In this document: in pieces, positions 9,671 to 18,799 of the stretch
How the letters are laid out: the number at the start of each line of letters is the position of its first letter
How positions within the stretch are numbered: the stretch's first letter is position 1
DNA from: Shewanella sp. 10N.286.48.A6
GTDB lineage: Bacteria > Pseudomonadota > Gammaproteobacteria > Enterobacterales > Shewanellaceae
Length of the DNA: 64,000 nt
Reading direction: 5' to 3'
Assembly: GCF_002873135.1 (NCBI RefSeq)
Contig: NZ_MCVI01000009.1
Location: forward strand, 9,271 to 73,270
The notes under the pieces: model-generated
Seen by the model: only the letters and a program-made list of their open reading frames with translations
Database searches by the model: none
Told to the model about the DNA's origin: nothing
Program-made: the position numbers and the translations under genes

Positions 9671-9937
9671 ATGTCAAAATCAATTCATGGTCGTAACGTT
9701 ATCAAATTGATGAAAGATCAAAATACCCCGCAGCCACAACAACAATGGCTGGCGTTGATGGCAGCAGAATTTGGTGAAAATGCAGAGTTTCATACTTGTC
9801 GTGCCAGTGATATGAGCGCCGCACAGTTAGTTGAACTGTTTATTAGCAACGGTCGTTTAACTGAAACTGAAGCTGGTTTTGTGATTAATCAATGTGGTCA
9901 CTGTGCAGGTAAAGAAACCCAAGAGGCAACGGCTTAG
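9671..9937 (+). CDS. YecH family probable metal-binding protein
   Basis: This 88-residue protein resembles the YecH/DUF2492 family. It shows SIHGRNVIKLM at the N-terminus, FHTCRASDMSA in the centre and a C-terminal QCGHCAGK. The conserved histidines and cysteines (IHG, HTC, CGHC) suggest a metal site, but no activity is known. A strong ribosome site (GAGGAATTCTA before ATG) supports the start. It is a single-gene unit followed by a clear terminator. Confidence 0.75.
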   Translation: MSKSIHGRNVIKLMKDQNTPQPQQQWLALMAAEFGENAEFHTCRASDMSAAQLVELFISNGRLTETEAGFVINQCGHCAGKETQEATA

Positions 9938-9962
9938 TCGCGGATTCGGTTTTCTTTAAGGC

Positions 9963-9992
9963 AAAAATGCCAGTCACTGACTGGCATTTTTG
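9963..9992. terminator. Bidirectional Rho-independent terminator
   Basis: An 11-bp perfect stem AAAAATGCCAG / CTGGCATTTTT with a 7-base loop is flanked by A and T runs. It can serve the YecH-family gene and the convergent gltS gene. Confidence 0.8.
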
Positions 9993-10051
9993 TATCTGTG
10001 TTTAGCTTTAACTAAGCCCTAAAGCGAGCGGTTAAACTCGCGTATTAAGCG

Positions 10052-11275
10052 CTAGCCCATAAAGCTTAAATAGCCTTGCAAGATAATGGCATTCACAATA
10101 TCAATAAAGAATGCCCCTACAATAGGCACTACCATAAAGGCTTGTGGCGACGGACCTGTACGTGAAACTAATGCGCCCATGTTCATTACCGCAGTTGGGG
10201 TTGCGCCCATACCAAAACCACAATGACCACCAGCCATCACTGCAGCGTCATAGTTTGAGCCCATTAATCTAAAGGTAACAAAGTAGGCAAACACCGCTAA
10301 AATAGCCGCTTGAGACACTAAGATGATTAATAGCGGTACCGCTAAATCAAATATTTCCCACAGCTTTAGGTTCATCAATGCCATTGCTAAAAACAGTGAC
10401 AAGGACACAGTACCTAAAATATCAACACATTCACTGTTGATTTTGTAGCCGCGACTCAACTCAGTGGCGTTGGTGATGACCACGCCAAAGAATAAGGCAT
10501 AAACAAAGTCAGGCATTTTTAACCATGCAATATCCATGGAGCTAACAAATTTGCCGAACCACTTAGCCCCAGCCACACATAGCAGCAGAATGAATAGCAC
10601 TTCTAAAATTTTCTTACCGGTAACGCGATCAATTTCTAATTGGTCATAGGTTACTAAGTCAGGATGATCTACGTGATGATTACCACCCACACCATATGAA
10701 GAAACAAGGTTATGTTTATTGATAAGGCGCTGGGCAACTGGACCACCAATAATACCGCCCATGACTAGACCAAAGGTGGCCGCTGCCATGGCAAACTCTA
10801 AAGTATTAATACCATAGTTGTCTTGGAAGGTTTGCGCCCAAGCAGCACCCGTGCCGTGACCACCTGATAAGGTAATTGAACCAGCGATTAAGCCCATTAT
10901 CGGCTCTAGCCCTAAAGCGCTGGCTAAGCTAACGCCCACCGCATTTTGAATAATGATATATAAAGATGCAATGCCTAAAAAGACAATGACCTTAGTACCG
11001 CCTTTCATTAATAGCTTATAACTTGCCGCTAACCCCACGGTACTGAAAAACATCAGCATCAAGGTATTTTGCATTGAAAGAGTAAATTCTAAACTGATTT
11101 TGTTGAAGTGTAATATGGTGATTACGCCTGCAACGATAAGTCCACCCACGATGGGTTCTGGGATATTATATTTTCTGAAAGAAGGTACGTGTCGATTAAT
11201 TGTATGGCCAATGAATAGTACCAAAATTGCCACGAGGAAAGATTCAAGCTCTCCAATAGAATAAACAGTATTCAT
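10052..11275 (-). CDS. gltS: Sodium/glutamate symporter GltS
   Basis: This 407-residue inner-membrane protein is a sodium-driven glutamate importer. It is hydrophobic throughout, with about ten membrane segments and the two pseudo-symmetric halves of the ESS family. Supporting motifs are NIPEPIVGGLIVAG near residue 35, SGGHGTGAAWA near 135 and GGHCGFGMGATPTAVMNM near 350, the last two being the glycine-rich re-entrant loops. The ATG at 11275 is chosen because AAGGAG lies directly upstream; a start at 11296 would add seven residues upstream of that site. It is a single-gene unit. No amino-acid-responsive regulatory element is visible in the long region before it. Confidence 0.92.
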   Translation of the reverse strand: MNTVYSIGELESFLVAILVLFIGHTINRHVPSFRKYNIPEPIVGGLIVAGVITILHFNKISLEFTLSMQNTLMLMFFSTVGLAASYKLLMKGGTKVIVFLGIASLYIIIQNAVGVSLASALGLEPIMGLIAGSITLSGGHGTGAAWAQTFQDNYGINTLEFAMAAATFGLVMGGIIGGPVAQRLINKHNLVSSYGVGGNHHVDHPDLVTYDQLEIDRVTGKKILEVLFILLLCVAGAKWFGKFVSSMDIAWLKMPDFVYALFFGVVITNATELSRGYKINSECVDILGTVSLSLFLAMALMNLKLWEIFDLAVPLLIILVSQAAILAVFAYFVTFRLMGSNYDAAVMAGGHCGFGMGATPTAVMNMGALVSRTGPSPQAFMVVPIVGAFFIDIVNAIILQGYLSFMG

Positions 11276-11842
11276 GGAACTCCTTTTGTTTTGCACTGAA
11301 TGAGTTACACAATGTGATTAGATATCACAATTAGATATGCATAAATATTTTGCTTTAATTTATTAGTTATATTGATTATAGAGGAACTTAGCGGTAAATA
11401 TCATGGGGATTGCCTTGAAAGGCCAAGTGTCGTTCATTTGTCGAGCTGATTTAACAAGTTATTAAAAGCTAAACCCTTGATGTTAATTGTAAAGGTGGTT
11501 TCGTTAGCTTAATTGCACTGCTTATGTTGTGAATTTGCAGGTGGAGAATCTGAGTTTTGAGGAATAAAAAGTCACTTTAGTGACTGTATCTGGCTCTGTT
11601 TAAGATAAATAATTGCCGCTAGACTCAATCAAAGCAGATTACATAGTATGTTTTATGGTGTGTGCTATTTATTCTAAAACTGAAAAATTGCTCATTGGAG
11701 TGGTTTGCCGATGCTGATGTTTATAGATATATGAGCGAAATAAAAGGAAGTTCATTTCGCTCATATAGCGCTGGCTAAAGCGGGCGAATAGGTACTTTTA
11801 TGTACTTTAAATAAACCTGTAACAGCCAAATGCTAAAGGGTA
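11276..11842. other. Intergenic region with gltS promoter side and an isolated hairpin
   Basis: About 567 bases without a supported gene between the minus-strand gltS and mop genes. It should hold the gltS promoter. Apart from the inverted repeat at 11728-11767 I see only a short AGTCAC/GTGACT dyad near 11570. No open frame here has a convincing start. Confidence 0.5.
11728..11767. repeat. 14-bp perfect inverted repeat (hairpin)
   Basis: TATATGAGCGAAAT (11728-11741) is repeated in inverted form at 11754-11767 with a 12-base loop. There is no T run, so it is not a standard terminator. It lies about 75 bases beyond the stop of the mop gene and could affect its mRNA 3' end. Confidence 0.6.
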
Positions 11843-12052
11843 TTAATCAACAGCAACCATGACATTGCTAGCTTTAATAATCGCGTAAGCATTGCCGCCC
11901 ACGGTTAAGCCAAGTTGCTGACAAGACTTTTTAGTGACTACTGATGTGATCTCAACTCCTGGTGCAAGTTCAATGACCACTTCATTGTTTACAGAACCCT
12001 CTTCGATTGAGGTGATTTTACCAACCAGTGAATTACGAGCGCTGATTTTCAT
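11843..12052 (-). CDS. Molbindin-type molybdate-binding protein (Mop/TOBE domain)
   Basis: This 69-residue protein consists of one Mop (TOBE) domain: SARNSLVGKITSIEEGSVNN, then EVVIELAPGVEITSVVTKKS, then a C-terminal AYAIIKASNVMVAV strand. Proteins of this kind oligomerise and hold molybdate or tungstate in the cytoplasm, feeding molybdenum-cofactor synthesis or buffering oxyanion. It is not linked to a mod transporter here. An AGGAAAT about 12 bases before the ATG is a modest ribosome site. The upstream region carries a 9-bp AT-rich dyad (12094-12120) that could be an operator, though it does not look like a ModE site. Confidence 0.88.
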   Translation of the reverse strand: MKISARNSLVGKITSIEEGSVNNEVVIELAPGVEITSVVTKKSCQQLGLTVGGNAYAIIKASNVMVAVD

Positions 12053-12514
12053 AATATTTAAATTTCCTATTAATGAGTCAATATGCTGATATTAATTATA
12101 AAAATAAGGTATTTATAATTTTTAAAGCGAAATGTATGGCCCGTTCCACTGTGCGTAAAAATGAACCATGAGCCTAAGTTTAATTGATAAATTCAATTTT
12201 GCTTGTTCAGAGGTTAACTTTTGCGAGGGATAAGTACGAAGAAATAGTAAAACTTAATGGGTTAAACGATGAGCGTTATTAAGGGTAAATAATTATAGGG
12301 CTTAAGGTGAAATGTTCAATTAATCAAGTGTTTACACTTAAGGTGGTAAGTACTAGACGTCATCAAGTATAGGCTTCCTTTATCAGGATTGGGCTAATGA
12401 ATGTATTTGTCTCATATCAAAATCATGTTAGCTTAATTTTTACACATGTGAGTCGCTACATGTGCTGAGTGATTAAGTTGAGTGAAGATATGCTTAAGGA
12501 GAAGGGTTTACAGG
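12053..12514. other. Intergenic region between divergent genes
   Basis: About 460 bases between mop (minus) and the lipoprotein gene at 12515 (plus). At 12094-12120 there is a dyad, AATTATAAA / TTTATAATT with a 9-base spacer, close to the mop promoter. The rest is AT-rich and I recognise nothing else in it. Confidence 0.5.
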
Positions 12515-13723
12515 ATGTTTATCAAACAAGAGATATACCGATTTAGTATCGTTGTCATCAGTCTATTGAGCTTATCTGCGTGCAGTTCAATGTCCCAAAA
12601 AAACTTATCAGTTGATGTGAAAATGCCTGCTGCGAGTAGTTTACTCCAACTTCAAGCCAGCAAATATACTGTGCCATCCATTGAGAGTTTGACTCAACTA
12701 ACACCGATACAAGAGCGGGAGTTATTGGCGTTTATTGCCGATGAAGAAATTGCTGCTTTACCCAATAGAAAAAAAGTGAGTCAATTTATTGGTCAAAAAA
12801 TGGTTAATTTTAACTATGAAGGTTCAAACTTTAATGCCAGTGATGCGTGGTTAAATAAATCTGGTAATTGTATGTCTCTAGCTATGTTGACCTATGGCGT
12901 CGCAAAATTCTTAAATGTTAAAGCTGTTTTTCAAGTAGTGCATAGTGCGCCCCTTGTGACCGTCATCACCAAGGATTTGATGGTGTCATCGGATCATGTC
13001 CGTACCTTTCTTTATGAGGTTGATAGCAGTGATTCAAAATCAAATTTATATCTATATGGCGGAGAGTTCTCTGTGATTGATTACTTTCCTGATCGTAACG
13101 ACCGCAATGGTGGCGTGGTATCAGACCGTCAATTTTTAGCCATGTTTTACCGTAATTTAGCTGCTGATGCCTTATTGGATGATAAGCTTGAATTAGCTTT
13201 TGCGTTAATGCAAAAAGGCCTGTCATTAGCACCGGATTATGTACCCTTGATTAATATGATGGCAGTAGTACACCGCCGTATTGAAGCCTATGATATTGCC
13301 GAAGCCTATTATCAGTATGGTTTGCAATTTAAGCCTAACTCACTAAGTCTATTAAGTAATTACAGCTTTGTTCTGAATTCTCAAGGTCGAATAGATGAAG
13401 CGCAGAGTATTAGTCAGCAATTATTGGATCTGGAAAATGAAAGCCCTTATGGCTGGTATAGCATGGGAATAGAAGCGTTAGCGTTAAAAGATTACCGAGC
13501 AGCAGAGATATTCTTTAGAAAATTCATCAAAAATAGCCCTTATTTCCATCAGGCCTATTATGAGTTAGCCAAGGCGCTCAATGCACAGGGAAAACCCTAT
13601 GCAGCTAAGCAGAGCTTGAAAGAGGCGTTGACGTTAACATCCCTAGGGGAAAACCAGCAGAAATATTTAGCCAAACTCAATTGGTTAAACTCAGTTGCTA
13701 GAAAAGGGCTTGCTGAGCAGTAG
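12515..13723 (+). CDS. Lipoprotein with transglutaminase-like domain and TPR repeats
   Basis: This 402-residue protein has a lipoprotein signal with an LSAC lipobox near residue 23. Residues about 95-200 resemble the transglutaminase/cysteine-protease-like fold: a Cys in SGNCMSLAML (about 119), a His in DHVRTFL (about 161) and an acidic residue soon after in LYEVD would form the triad. The C-terminal half (about 225-390) is a run of tetratricopeptide-like helices with typical A..Y and P.....L patterns. The ATG at 12515 starts the lipoprotein signal and has AAGGAG 13 bases upstream; a GTG at 12482 would precede it with a basic stretch. It stands alone. Substrate and activity are unknown. Confidence 0.7.
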   Translation: MFIKQEIYRFSIVVISLLSLSACSSMSQKNLSVDVKMPAASSLLQLQASKYTVPSIESLTQLTPIQERELLAFIADEEIAALPNRKKVSQFIGQKMVNFNYEGSNFNASDAWLNKSGNCMSLAMLTYGVAKFLNVKAVFQVVHSAPLVTVITKDLMVSSDHVRTFLYEVDSSDSKSNLYLYGGEFSVIDYFPDRNDRNGGVVSDRQFLAMFYRNLAADALLDDKLELAFALMQKGLSLAPDYVPLINMMAVVHRRIEAYDIAEAYYQYGLQFKPNSLSLLSNYSFVLNSQGRIDEAQSISQQLLDLENESPYGWYSMGIEALALKDYRAAEIFFRKFIKNSPYFHQAYYELAKALNAQGKPYAAKQSLKEALTLTSLGENQQKYLAKLNWLNSVARKGLAEQ

Positions 13724-13742
13724 GTTATTACGATTTAAAAAG

Positions 13743-13782
13743 AAAAAGCCAGCTTGCATCATAGAGGTCAGCTGGCTTTTTT
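13743..13782. terminator. Bidirectional Rho-independent terminator
   Basis: A 12-bp stem AAAAAGCCAGCT / AGCTGGCTTTTT with a 15-base loop lies between two convergent genes and has A and T runs on both sides. Confidence 0.8.
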
Positions 13783-13797
13783 ATCATTATGAATTAA

Positions 13798-14805
13798 TTA
13801 ATCAATAGTTAGTGCGACAATCTTAAGGGGATGGTTGTCATCAAAAGAAGGGAAGTCTTCATGGCAATTTAACCATTCAATTGAGCTGACACTGCGGCCT
13901 TGTTTTTCAACACAGCGCACTAAGCTGTTGAGCCAGGCTTGTCGTTCCACTTTGGCGACATTGTTACAGCACACTATGGTGCCACCACTTTTTGTTGTTA
14001 GCATTGCAGGCTTAAATAAGCCTTGGTAATCATTAATCAGGTCAACGGTGCCAAATGGGCTTTTTGCAAAACGTGGCGGATCTAAAAATACCAAATCAAA
14101 TTGAGTCGCAGCTAACTTCGGGTACTTAGGTAATTTTTGCCCGCGGCGCCCACCAACCTTAAGACCAGCTAATTGACGCAGCGCAGGAAAGGCATCGCTT
14201 TGAATGAACTCACAAGTATCGGCCACCTCATTGAGCTCAGCATTCTTTTTACCCGCAGCCAAAGCAAATGATGAGAAGTCCACATTAACTGCCCGAGTTG
14301 CACCGCCCATGGCTGCTGCAGTGCCAATACCGCAAGTGTATGAAAATAGGTTTAGCACGGTTTTGCCTTGGCTATTGGCTCTTACATATTCTCTACCGAT
14401 ACGCATATCGAGAAACAATAACGGGTCTTGGCCTTCATGGCGTAATTTTGAGGTGAACTTGATGCCATTTTCTTGGATAACTTGCTCTGAGCAGGCAAAG
14501 TCATTGAAGTCATCAGCAAGATTATTTTCAATGCGTGAATTACGTTTAGCACGGTCATTGTAGATAATAGGTAACTCAAGATGTGCGTTAAGGATTTCGG
14601 TTATTTGCGTAAGTTGTTGCTCAGTTAAGGTCTGATGGAATGTTTGAATGAGCCACGCATTACCATAACGGTCAATATTAAGCCCATTTTCGCCTTCAAC
14701 AGTGCCATGAAATACCCGAAAACAATCGGTTTGTTGAAGCGCCGCTTGTTGAAAAAATTCAGCGCGTTGATTAATGGCGTGAGTAAGAGAAGACTGCAAT
14801 GACAT
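13798..14805 (-). CDS. Class I SAM-dependent methyltransferase (RlmI-like, no PUA domain)
   Basis: This 335-residue protein matches the RlmI/RlmK-type rRNA cytosine methyltransferases but lacks their N-terminal PUA domain. It starts with the central domain (FRVFHGTVEGENGLNIDRYG), followed by a Rossmann methyltransferase domain: motif I VLNLFSYTCGIGTAAA, motif II RAVNVDFSS, motif IV VFLDPPRFAKS and a late IVCCNN whose cysteines sit where the m5C enzymes carry a catalytic Cys. The likely target is a cytosine in 23S rRNA, but this is inferred. Of two possible starts (14823 and 14805) I chose the second, giving MSLQSSL; neither has a strong ribosome site. Confidence 0.75.
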   Translation of the reverse strand: MSLQSSLTHAINQRAEFFQQAALQQTDCFRVFHGTVEGENGLNIDRYGNAWLIQTFHQTLTEQQLTQITEILNAHLELPIIYNDRAKRNSRIENNLADDFNDFACSEQVIQENGIKFTSKLRHEGQDPLLFLDMRIGREYVRANSQGKTVLNLFSYTCGIGTAAAMGGATRAVNVDFSSFALAAGKKNAELNEVADTCEFIQSDAFPALRQLAGLKVGGRRGQKLPKYPKLAATQFDLVFLDPPRFAKSPFGTVDLINDYQGLFKPAMLTTKSGGTIVCCNNVAKVERQAWLNSLVRCVEKQGRSVSSIEWLNCHEDFPSFDDNHPLKIVALTID

Positions 14806-15247
14806 AGTTGTGCTCGTTAGCATGAAAAGGCAAAAACAGATTATACCAAGCTTATAGCGGCTTGTCGGTATGTGTTAGAGCTTGTAAGTGAGCTTTTATT
14901 GACTCGCCACATTTTACAGTAGCAACAAGCACTGATAATACGCTTACAATTTACTATTCAAAAGTAACAAATTGTAGCTTAGCCCTATGTTTTAATTGAA
15001 TTTGGCGACTTGCTGTAAGTAAATATGTTATCTTTTATATACTGTAAATGTATGAAATTAATAACAATAGTTTTTTATATCGTGATTACCGAGCTACATA
15101 GCAGATAATGCTTTTGGGGCTTGTTGGCTCACCTATGTTGCCGTTAAATTTAGACTTTACCGTGACGGTTATTAGCTTTAGTTATGCCAACTGTTTTTTA
15201 TTCGATTTACTCATCCGACACATTCAGTCTAAAACGACGAGGTTCAT
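14806..15247. other. Intergenic region between divergent genes
   Basis: About 440 bases between the methyltransferase (minus) and the GGDEF sensor (plus). It should hold both promoters. I see no palindromic operator and no extra gene. Confidence 0.45.
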
Positions 15248-17206
15248 TTGAATCATCTGCTGCGCCATTCACTATTACCCGTATTATTGCTTTTTTTTTG
15301 CGGTATTTTTTCGACCGCAGCAACTGCAGCAAAGCCGCCAGTTTTCGATTTATTAGATGAGATTGCCAGCATTGAACACGGGCCGCAATTAACGGCGTTA
15401 TATCTTGGGGCTGATAAAGACCCTGAAGGCACCTTAACGGCTTTAGAGCAACTAAAATCCCAAGGTGTTATCGATGGTAATGACTATTTTAAAACCATTT
15501 ATTATCTGATCCTTTATAACGTTCAATTTGTACTGTCTGATGTTGAGGCGGCAGAAAAAACCACTAAAACCTTATATCAATTTGGCCTAGATAGCGGCCA
15601 AGACTGGATTGTGGCCGAAGGCCTAACCATTAAAGGCACCTTGGCGGCGAGAAAAAGTGAAGGTAAAAAAGCGCTGCGACTGATAGAGCAAGCGATCAGC
15701 TTAGCCGAACAACTGCATTATGACCGCTTACTGGCTCGTGCACTTAATATACGAGGCATAATTCACTCACGTAGTTTAGCTTATGAATTAGCGATTGAGG
15801 ATTATCAAAGAGCGATTAAACTGGCTGAAACCACCAATAATAGCGATTTTGTATTTAAGTTATATTCAAATATATCAGTGCTTTATTCTATGGTTGAAGA
15901 TTGGCCTAGCGCGATTGAATACAATAAAAAAGCCACTGAGTTATATCTTAAAAGTGATAATGTCAGCTTTGAGTACTTAGTGATCCTATACAGTAATGCT
16001 AGTAACAATATGCTAGAAATTAATGATATAGAAGCGGCGACCCAATACAGTGAAAAAAGCATTGCCGTGGCACGGGAGTCCAATAATAACCAGCTTATTG
16101 TCAACGCCTTAATGACCCAGACCCACTTATTAATTAGTCAGCAACTCTTTGCTGAGGCTGAGCCAGTGGCAATGGAATGTGTTGAGCTCGCGAAGCAAGT
16201 GCATGATCAATTACCTTATAACGAATGCTTAATGGGTCTCGGCGAGGTCAGTTTATTTAAGGGTGATAGCGCCACTGCTGGTGATTATGCCAACAATGCC
16301 ATGGCCGGGCTTAAGGCCATTGATAACCAGGACTCACTATTAAAGTCCTATGAATTATTGGCGCGAGTCTATCAAGCACAGCAGCGATACCCTGAGGCCA
16401 TTGAGCAATTAACCACTTATTATGAAGGCACCCAAAAGCTGCTTTTCAATCAGCGTGAAGAACAGTTATTTGCCTTAAAAGCCTTGTATGAAGGCCAACT
16501 TCAAGATGAAAAAATTGCCTTATTAACCGCAGAGAATGAGCTGAAGGCCGCCACCCTTGATAAAAAAGAGCTACAAGAAAGAATATGGTTGTTAGCTTTG
16601 GCTATTTTAGCTATTGGCTTAGTGTTATTAATTAGACGTTACTTTTTAAGTGAAAAGAACATCGATAGCCTGCGAACATCAAATAAAAGTTTGTATAAAG
16701 CTTCAAATAACGATCAACTCACAGGACTACACAACCGCCGCTATATCGAGCACTTTATTCATCATGAGCTAACCGCATTTCCGAATGCTTATTATTGTAT
16801 GTTGATGATTGACTGCGATAAATTTAAAAATGTCAACGATACTTATGGTCATGATACTGGGGATATCGTGCTCACAGAAATTGCCAAGCGTTTATCGAAC
16901 AGCATTCGAAAAGGGGATGTATTAGTACGATGGGGCGGTGAAGAGTTTATTATATTATTGCAAGTTGACGAAGCCGACCCCACCTCTCTGGATGAAGTGT
17001 TAAGCCGTTTTAATCAGGCTATTAGCACTGAAGCCGTTATAACTCCAGCTGCTGATTTAGTGGTGACAGTATCGATTGGCGCAAGTCGACCGACAACAGC
17101 CAAAAGGCTAGTCGAAGAGTGGGATACAATACTAAAACTTGCTGATACCGCGTTATACCAAGCTAAACAAGCTGGACGCAATTGCGCGGTTATTGCGGAA
17201 AAATAA
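15248..17206 (+). CDS. TPR-sensor diguanylate cyclase
   Basis: This 652-residue protein should make cyclic di-GMP. It has a signal peptide (to about residue 28, TAATAA), a long periplasmic region of TPR-like helices (about 60-400), a coiled-coil segment (about 400-445), one membrane helix (IWLLALAILAIGLVLLIRR, about 443-463) and a cytoplasmic GGDEF domain. The active site reads GGEEF near residue 563, and an RKGD inhibitory I-site precedes it by five residues, so product inhibition is likely. The start is a TTG at 15248 with GAGG five bases before it. It stands alone; the signal sensed by the TPR region is unknown. The next gene is convergent and only one base away. Confidence 0.88.
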   Translation: MNHLLRHSLLPVLLLFFCGIFSTAATAAKPPVFDLLDEIASIEHGPQLTALYLGADKDPEGTLTALEQLKSQGVIDGNDYFKTIYYLILYNVQFVLSDVEAAEKTTKTLYQFGLDSGQDWIVAEGLTIKGTLAARKSEGKKALRLIEQAISLAEQLHYDRLLARALNIRGIIHSRSLAYELAIEDYQRAIKLAETTNNSDFVFKLYSNISVLYSMVEDWPSAIEYNKKATELYLKSDNVSFEYLVILYSNASNNMLEINDIEAATQYSEKSIAVARESNNNQLIVNALMTQTHLLISQQLFAEAEPVAMECVELAKQVHDQLPYNECLMGLGEVSLFKGDSATAGDYANNAMAGLKAIDNQDSLLKSYELLARVYQAQQRYPEAIEQLTTYYEGTQKLLFNQREEQLFALKALYEGQLQDEKIALLTAENELKAATLDKKELQERIWLLALAILAIGLVLLIRRYFLSEKNIDSLRTSNKSLYKASNNDQLTGLHNRRYIEHFIHHELTAFPNAYYCMLMIDCDKFKNVNDTYGHDTGDIVLTEIAKRLSNSIRKGDVLVRWGGEEFIILLQVDEADPTSLDEVLSRFNQAISTEAVITPAADLVVTVSIGASRPTTAKRLVEEWDTILKLADTALYQAKQAGRNCAVIAEK

Positions 17207-17207
17207 C

Positions 17208-17600
17208 TTATTCAGGCAAATGCACTTTAAAGGTTTTATCGGCGATAACTTTGCCGTTTAGCTCTAGGGTCATGCGCCAGTTGCCGACTTTGTTGTCAAT
17301 TGGCGCCCAAATACAGTCTCCAAGGTAAAACTTCCAATCGTTTTCTTTGATGTACACTTCACCATCGAAAGGCGCTTGAATATTGCCTTCTGCATCGGGA
17401 ATATCGGGGTGATAAATACAGTAACCTAACACTTGATTTTTGGCTTTGCGAATACGGGTGACAAAGCCAAATTCAATGTCTATTTCAGCAGGCACATGTA
17501 CGGTGGCTTTTAAAAATCTTGGCAGTTCATCACTATCAGAATCCCATTGACTGAAAATCCCCGCTTGAATAATACTGACATCTGCTTTTAATTTACTCAT
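17208..17600 (-). CDS. DUF3859 domain protein
   Basis: This 130-residue cytoplasmic protein matches the DUF3859 family: QAGIFSQWDSDSDELPRFL near the N-terminus, then VPAEIDIEFGFV, a central HPDIPDAEGN and a C-terminal GNWRMTLELNGKVIAD. The sequence is beta-rich, without signal peptide or membrane segment. The family has no established function. The gene lies on the minus strand 37 bases after aroQ, probably in the same transcript, and its stop codon nearly touches that of the convergent GGDEF gene. Confidence 0.75.
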   Translation of the reverse strand: MSKLKADVSIIQAGIFSQWDSDSDELPRFLKATVHVPAEIDIEFGFVTRIRKAKNQVLGYCIYHPDIPDAEGNIQAPFDGEVYIKENDWKFYLGDCIWAPIDNKVGNWRMTLELNGKVIADKTFKVHLPE

Positions 17601-17637
17601 ATCTTGTAGATCTCTATAGCTAACGCTAGTCCTTTCT

Positions 17638-18081
17638 TTAATCCTTGCTCAGCTGGCTAATAGCGGCTTGCATTGCAAACTCATAGCCCTGAATGCCTAA
17701 GCCGCAAATTACCCCGACCGCTTTATCTGATAAATAAGAATGATGTCTAAAAGGCTCGCGAGCATGAACATTTGAAATATGGACTTCAATAAACGGAATA
17801 TTCACCCCAAGCAGTGCATCACGCAGGGCGACACTGGTGTGGGTAAAGGCGGCAGGATTGATCACAATAAACTTGGCATCAGTGGCATGAATCGCATTGA
17901 TAAGTGCATGTTCGGCATTAGACTGGATATGATCAAAGTCTAATTCGGCACCATGGGCTTGAGACTGACACTTTGCCACAATGGTGTCTAAGTTATCGCT
18001 GCCATAAAGGCCTGGCTCACGACGGCCTAATAAATTTAAATTAGGGCCATTAACTAGTAAAATCTTGGCTTTGGGCGTCAT
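17638..18081 (-). CDS. aroQ: 3-dehydroquinate dehydratase, type II
   Basis: This 147-residue enzyme converts 3-dehydroquinate to 3-dehydroshikimate in the shikimate pathway. It carries the type II signatures: [20 protein letters not shown] with the catalytic tyrosine near residue 27 and the flexible lid arginines, [31 protein letters not shown] and the [14 protein letters not shown] segment with the catalytic His. AGGAAAG precedes the ATG. In many gammaproteobacteria aroQ adjoins accB-accC; here it does not, so this may be a second copy or a moved gene. The DUF3859 gene follows closely on the same strand. Confidence 0.93.
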   Translation of the reverse strand: MTPKAKILLVNGPNLNLLGRREPGLYGSDNLDTIVAKCQSQAHGAELDFDHIQSNAEHALINAIHATDAKFIVINPAAFTHTSVALRDALLGVNIPFIEVHISNVHAREPFRHHSYLSDKAVGVICGLGIQGYEFAMQAAISQLSKD

Positions 18082-18210
18082 GCACTTTCCTTAAAATTGC
18101 TACTGATGAGTATTGATAATACCGAATAAGGTTAATTTATCATGTAATTATTGCCATAAGTGGATAAATTTTCATGGCTGTATTAAGGCGAGTTTGAAAA
18201 CGATTGCAGC

Positions 18211-18627
18211 TTAATAATCAGATTTGTTTTTTCGTAGCGCTTTCGTAGCGCCGCGTTGCTTTTTGGCATCGACTCTGCGGCGTTGACTGCCTTTAGTCGC
18301 TTTGGTGGCAATACGTTTTTTTTGCACTATACCGACACTTTTTACTAGCTCAATAAACTGCTCTAATGCCAGCTGACGATTAAAATCTTGGCTGCGGCTT
18401 TGTTGGCATTTTATGATCACTTTACCGCTCTTAGTAATGCGATGATCGGCTTTGGCTAATAGCTTTTGCTGATAAAACTCAGGTAGCGATGACTGACGTA
18501 TGTCAAAAATAATCTGCGCTGCAGTGGAAACTTTATTAATGTGCTGCCCACCAGCGCCGCTTGAACGGATAAATTGCCATTCAATTTCATTATTTTCGAT
18601 GCTGACGCTGTTGGTTATCTTGATCAT
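18211..18627 (-). CDS. arfB: Alternative ribosome-rescue factor B (peptidyl-tRNA hydrolase)
   Basis: This 138-residue protein resembles ArfB (YaeJ), which releases stalled ribosomes by hydrolysing peptidyl-tRNA. The release-factor domain shows the catalytic GGQ in RSSGAGGQHINKVSTAAQ (near residue 28). The C-terminal tail is strongly basic (KKRIATKATKGSQRRRVDAK followed by further Lys/Arg), as needed to enter the empty mRNA channel. The length is normal for the family and too short for a full release factor. It is a single-gene unit with a weak ribosome site before the ATG. Confidence 0.9.
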   Translation of the reverse strand: MIKITNSVSIENNEIEWQFIRSSGAGGQHINKVSTAAQIIFDIRQSSLPEFYQQKLLAKADHRITKSGKVIIKCQQSRSQDFNRQLALEQFIELVKSVGIVQKKRIATKATKGSQRRRVDAKKQRGATKALRKNKSDY

Positions 18628-18799
18628 TATATGATTCTACTTTTTACCATTTACTTGGGTCTATTTAAGGGGGCTGATTCGAGTTTATTGTTTGTTACCA
18701 CTTGAGTTTAACAAACTTTTGTTTAGTACTGCGGATAAGATTTGTTACTATCAATAATTATCTAGAAACTAGGCCACATTGACCGTTTGGAGTTGCTTT

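Noticed and set aside
17638..18081. AroQ as a degenerate copy because QSNAEHAL differs from the common QSNHEGEL
   Set aside because: QSNAEHxL variants are normal in gammaproteobacterial AroQ, and all catalytic motifs are present.
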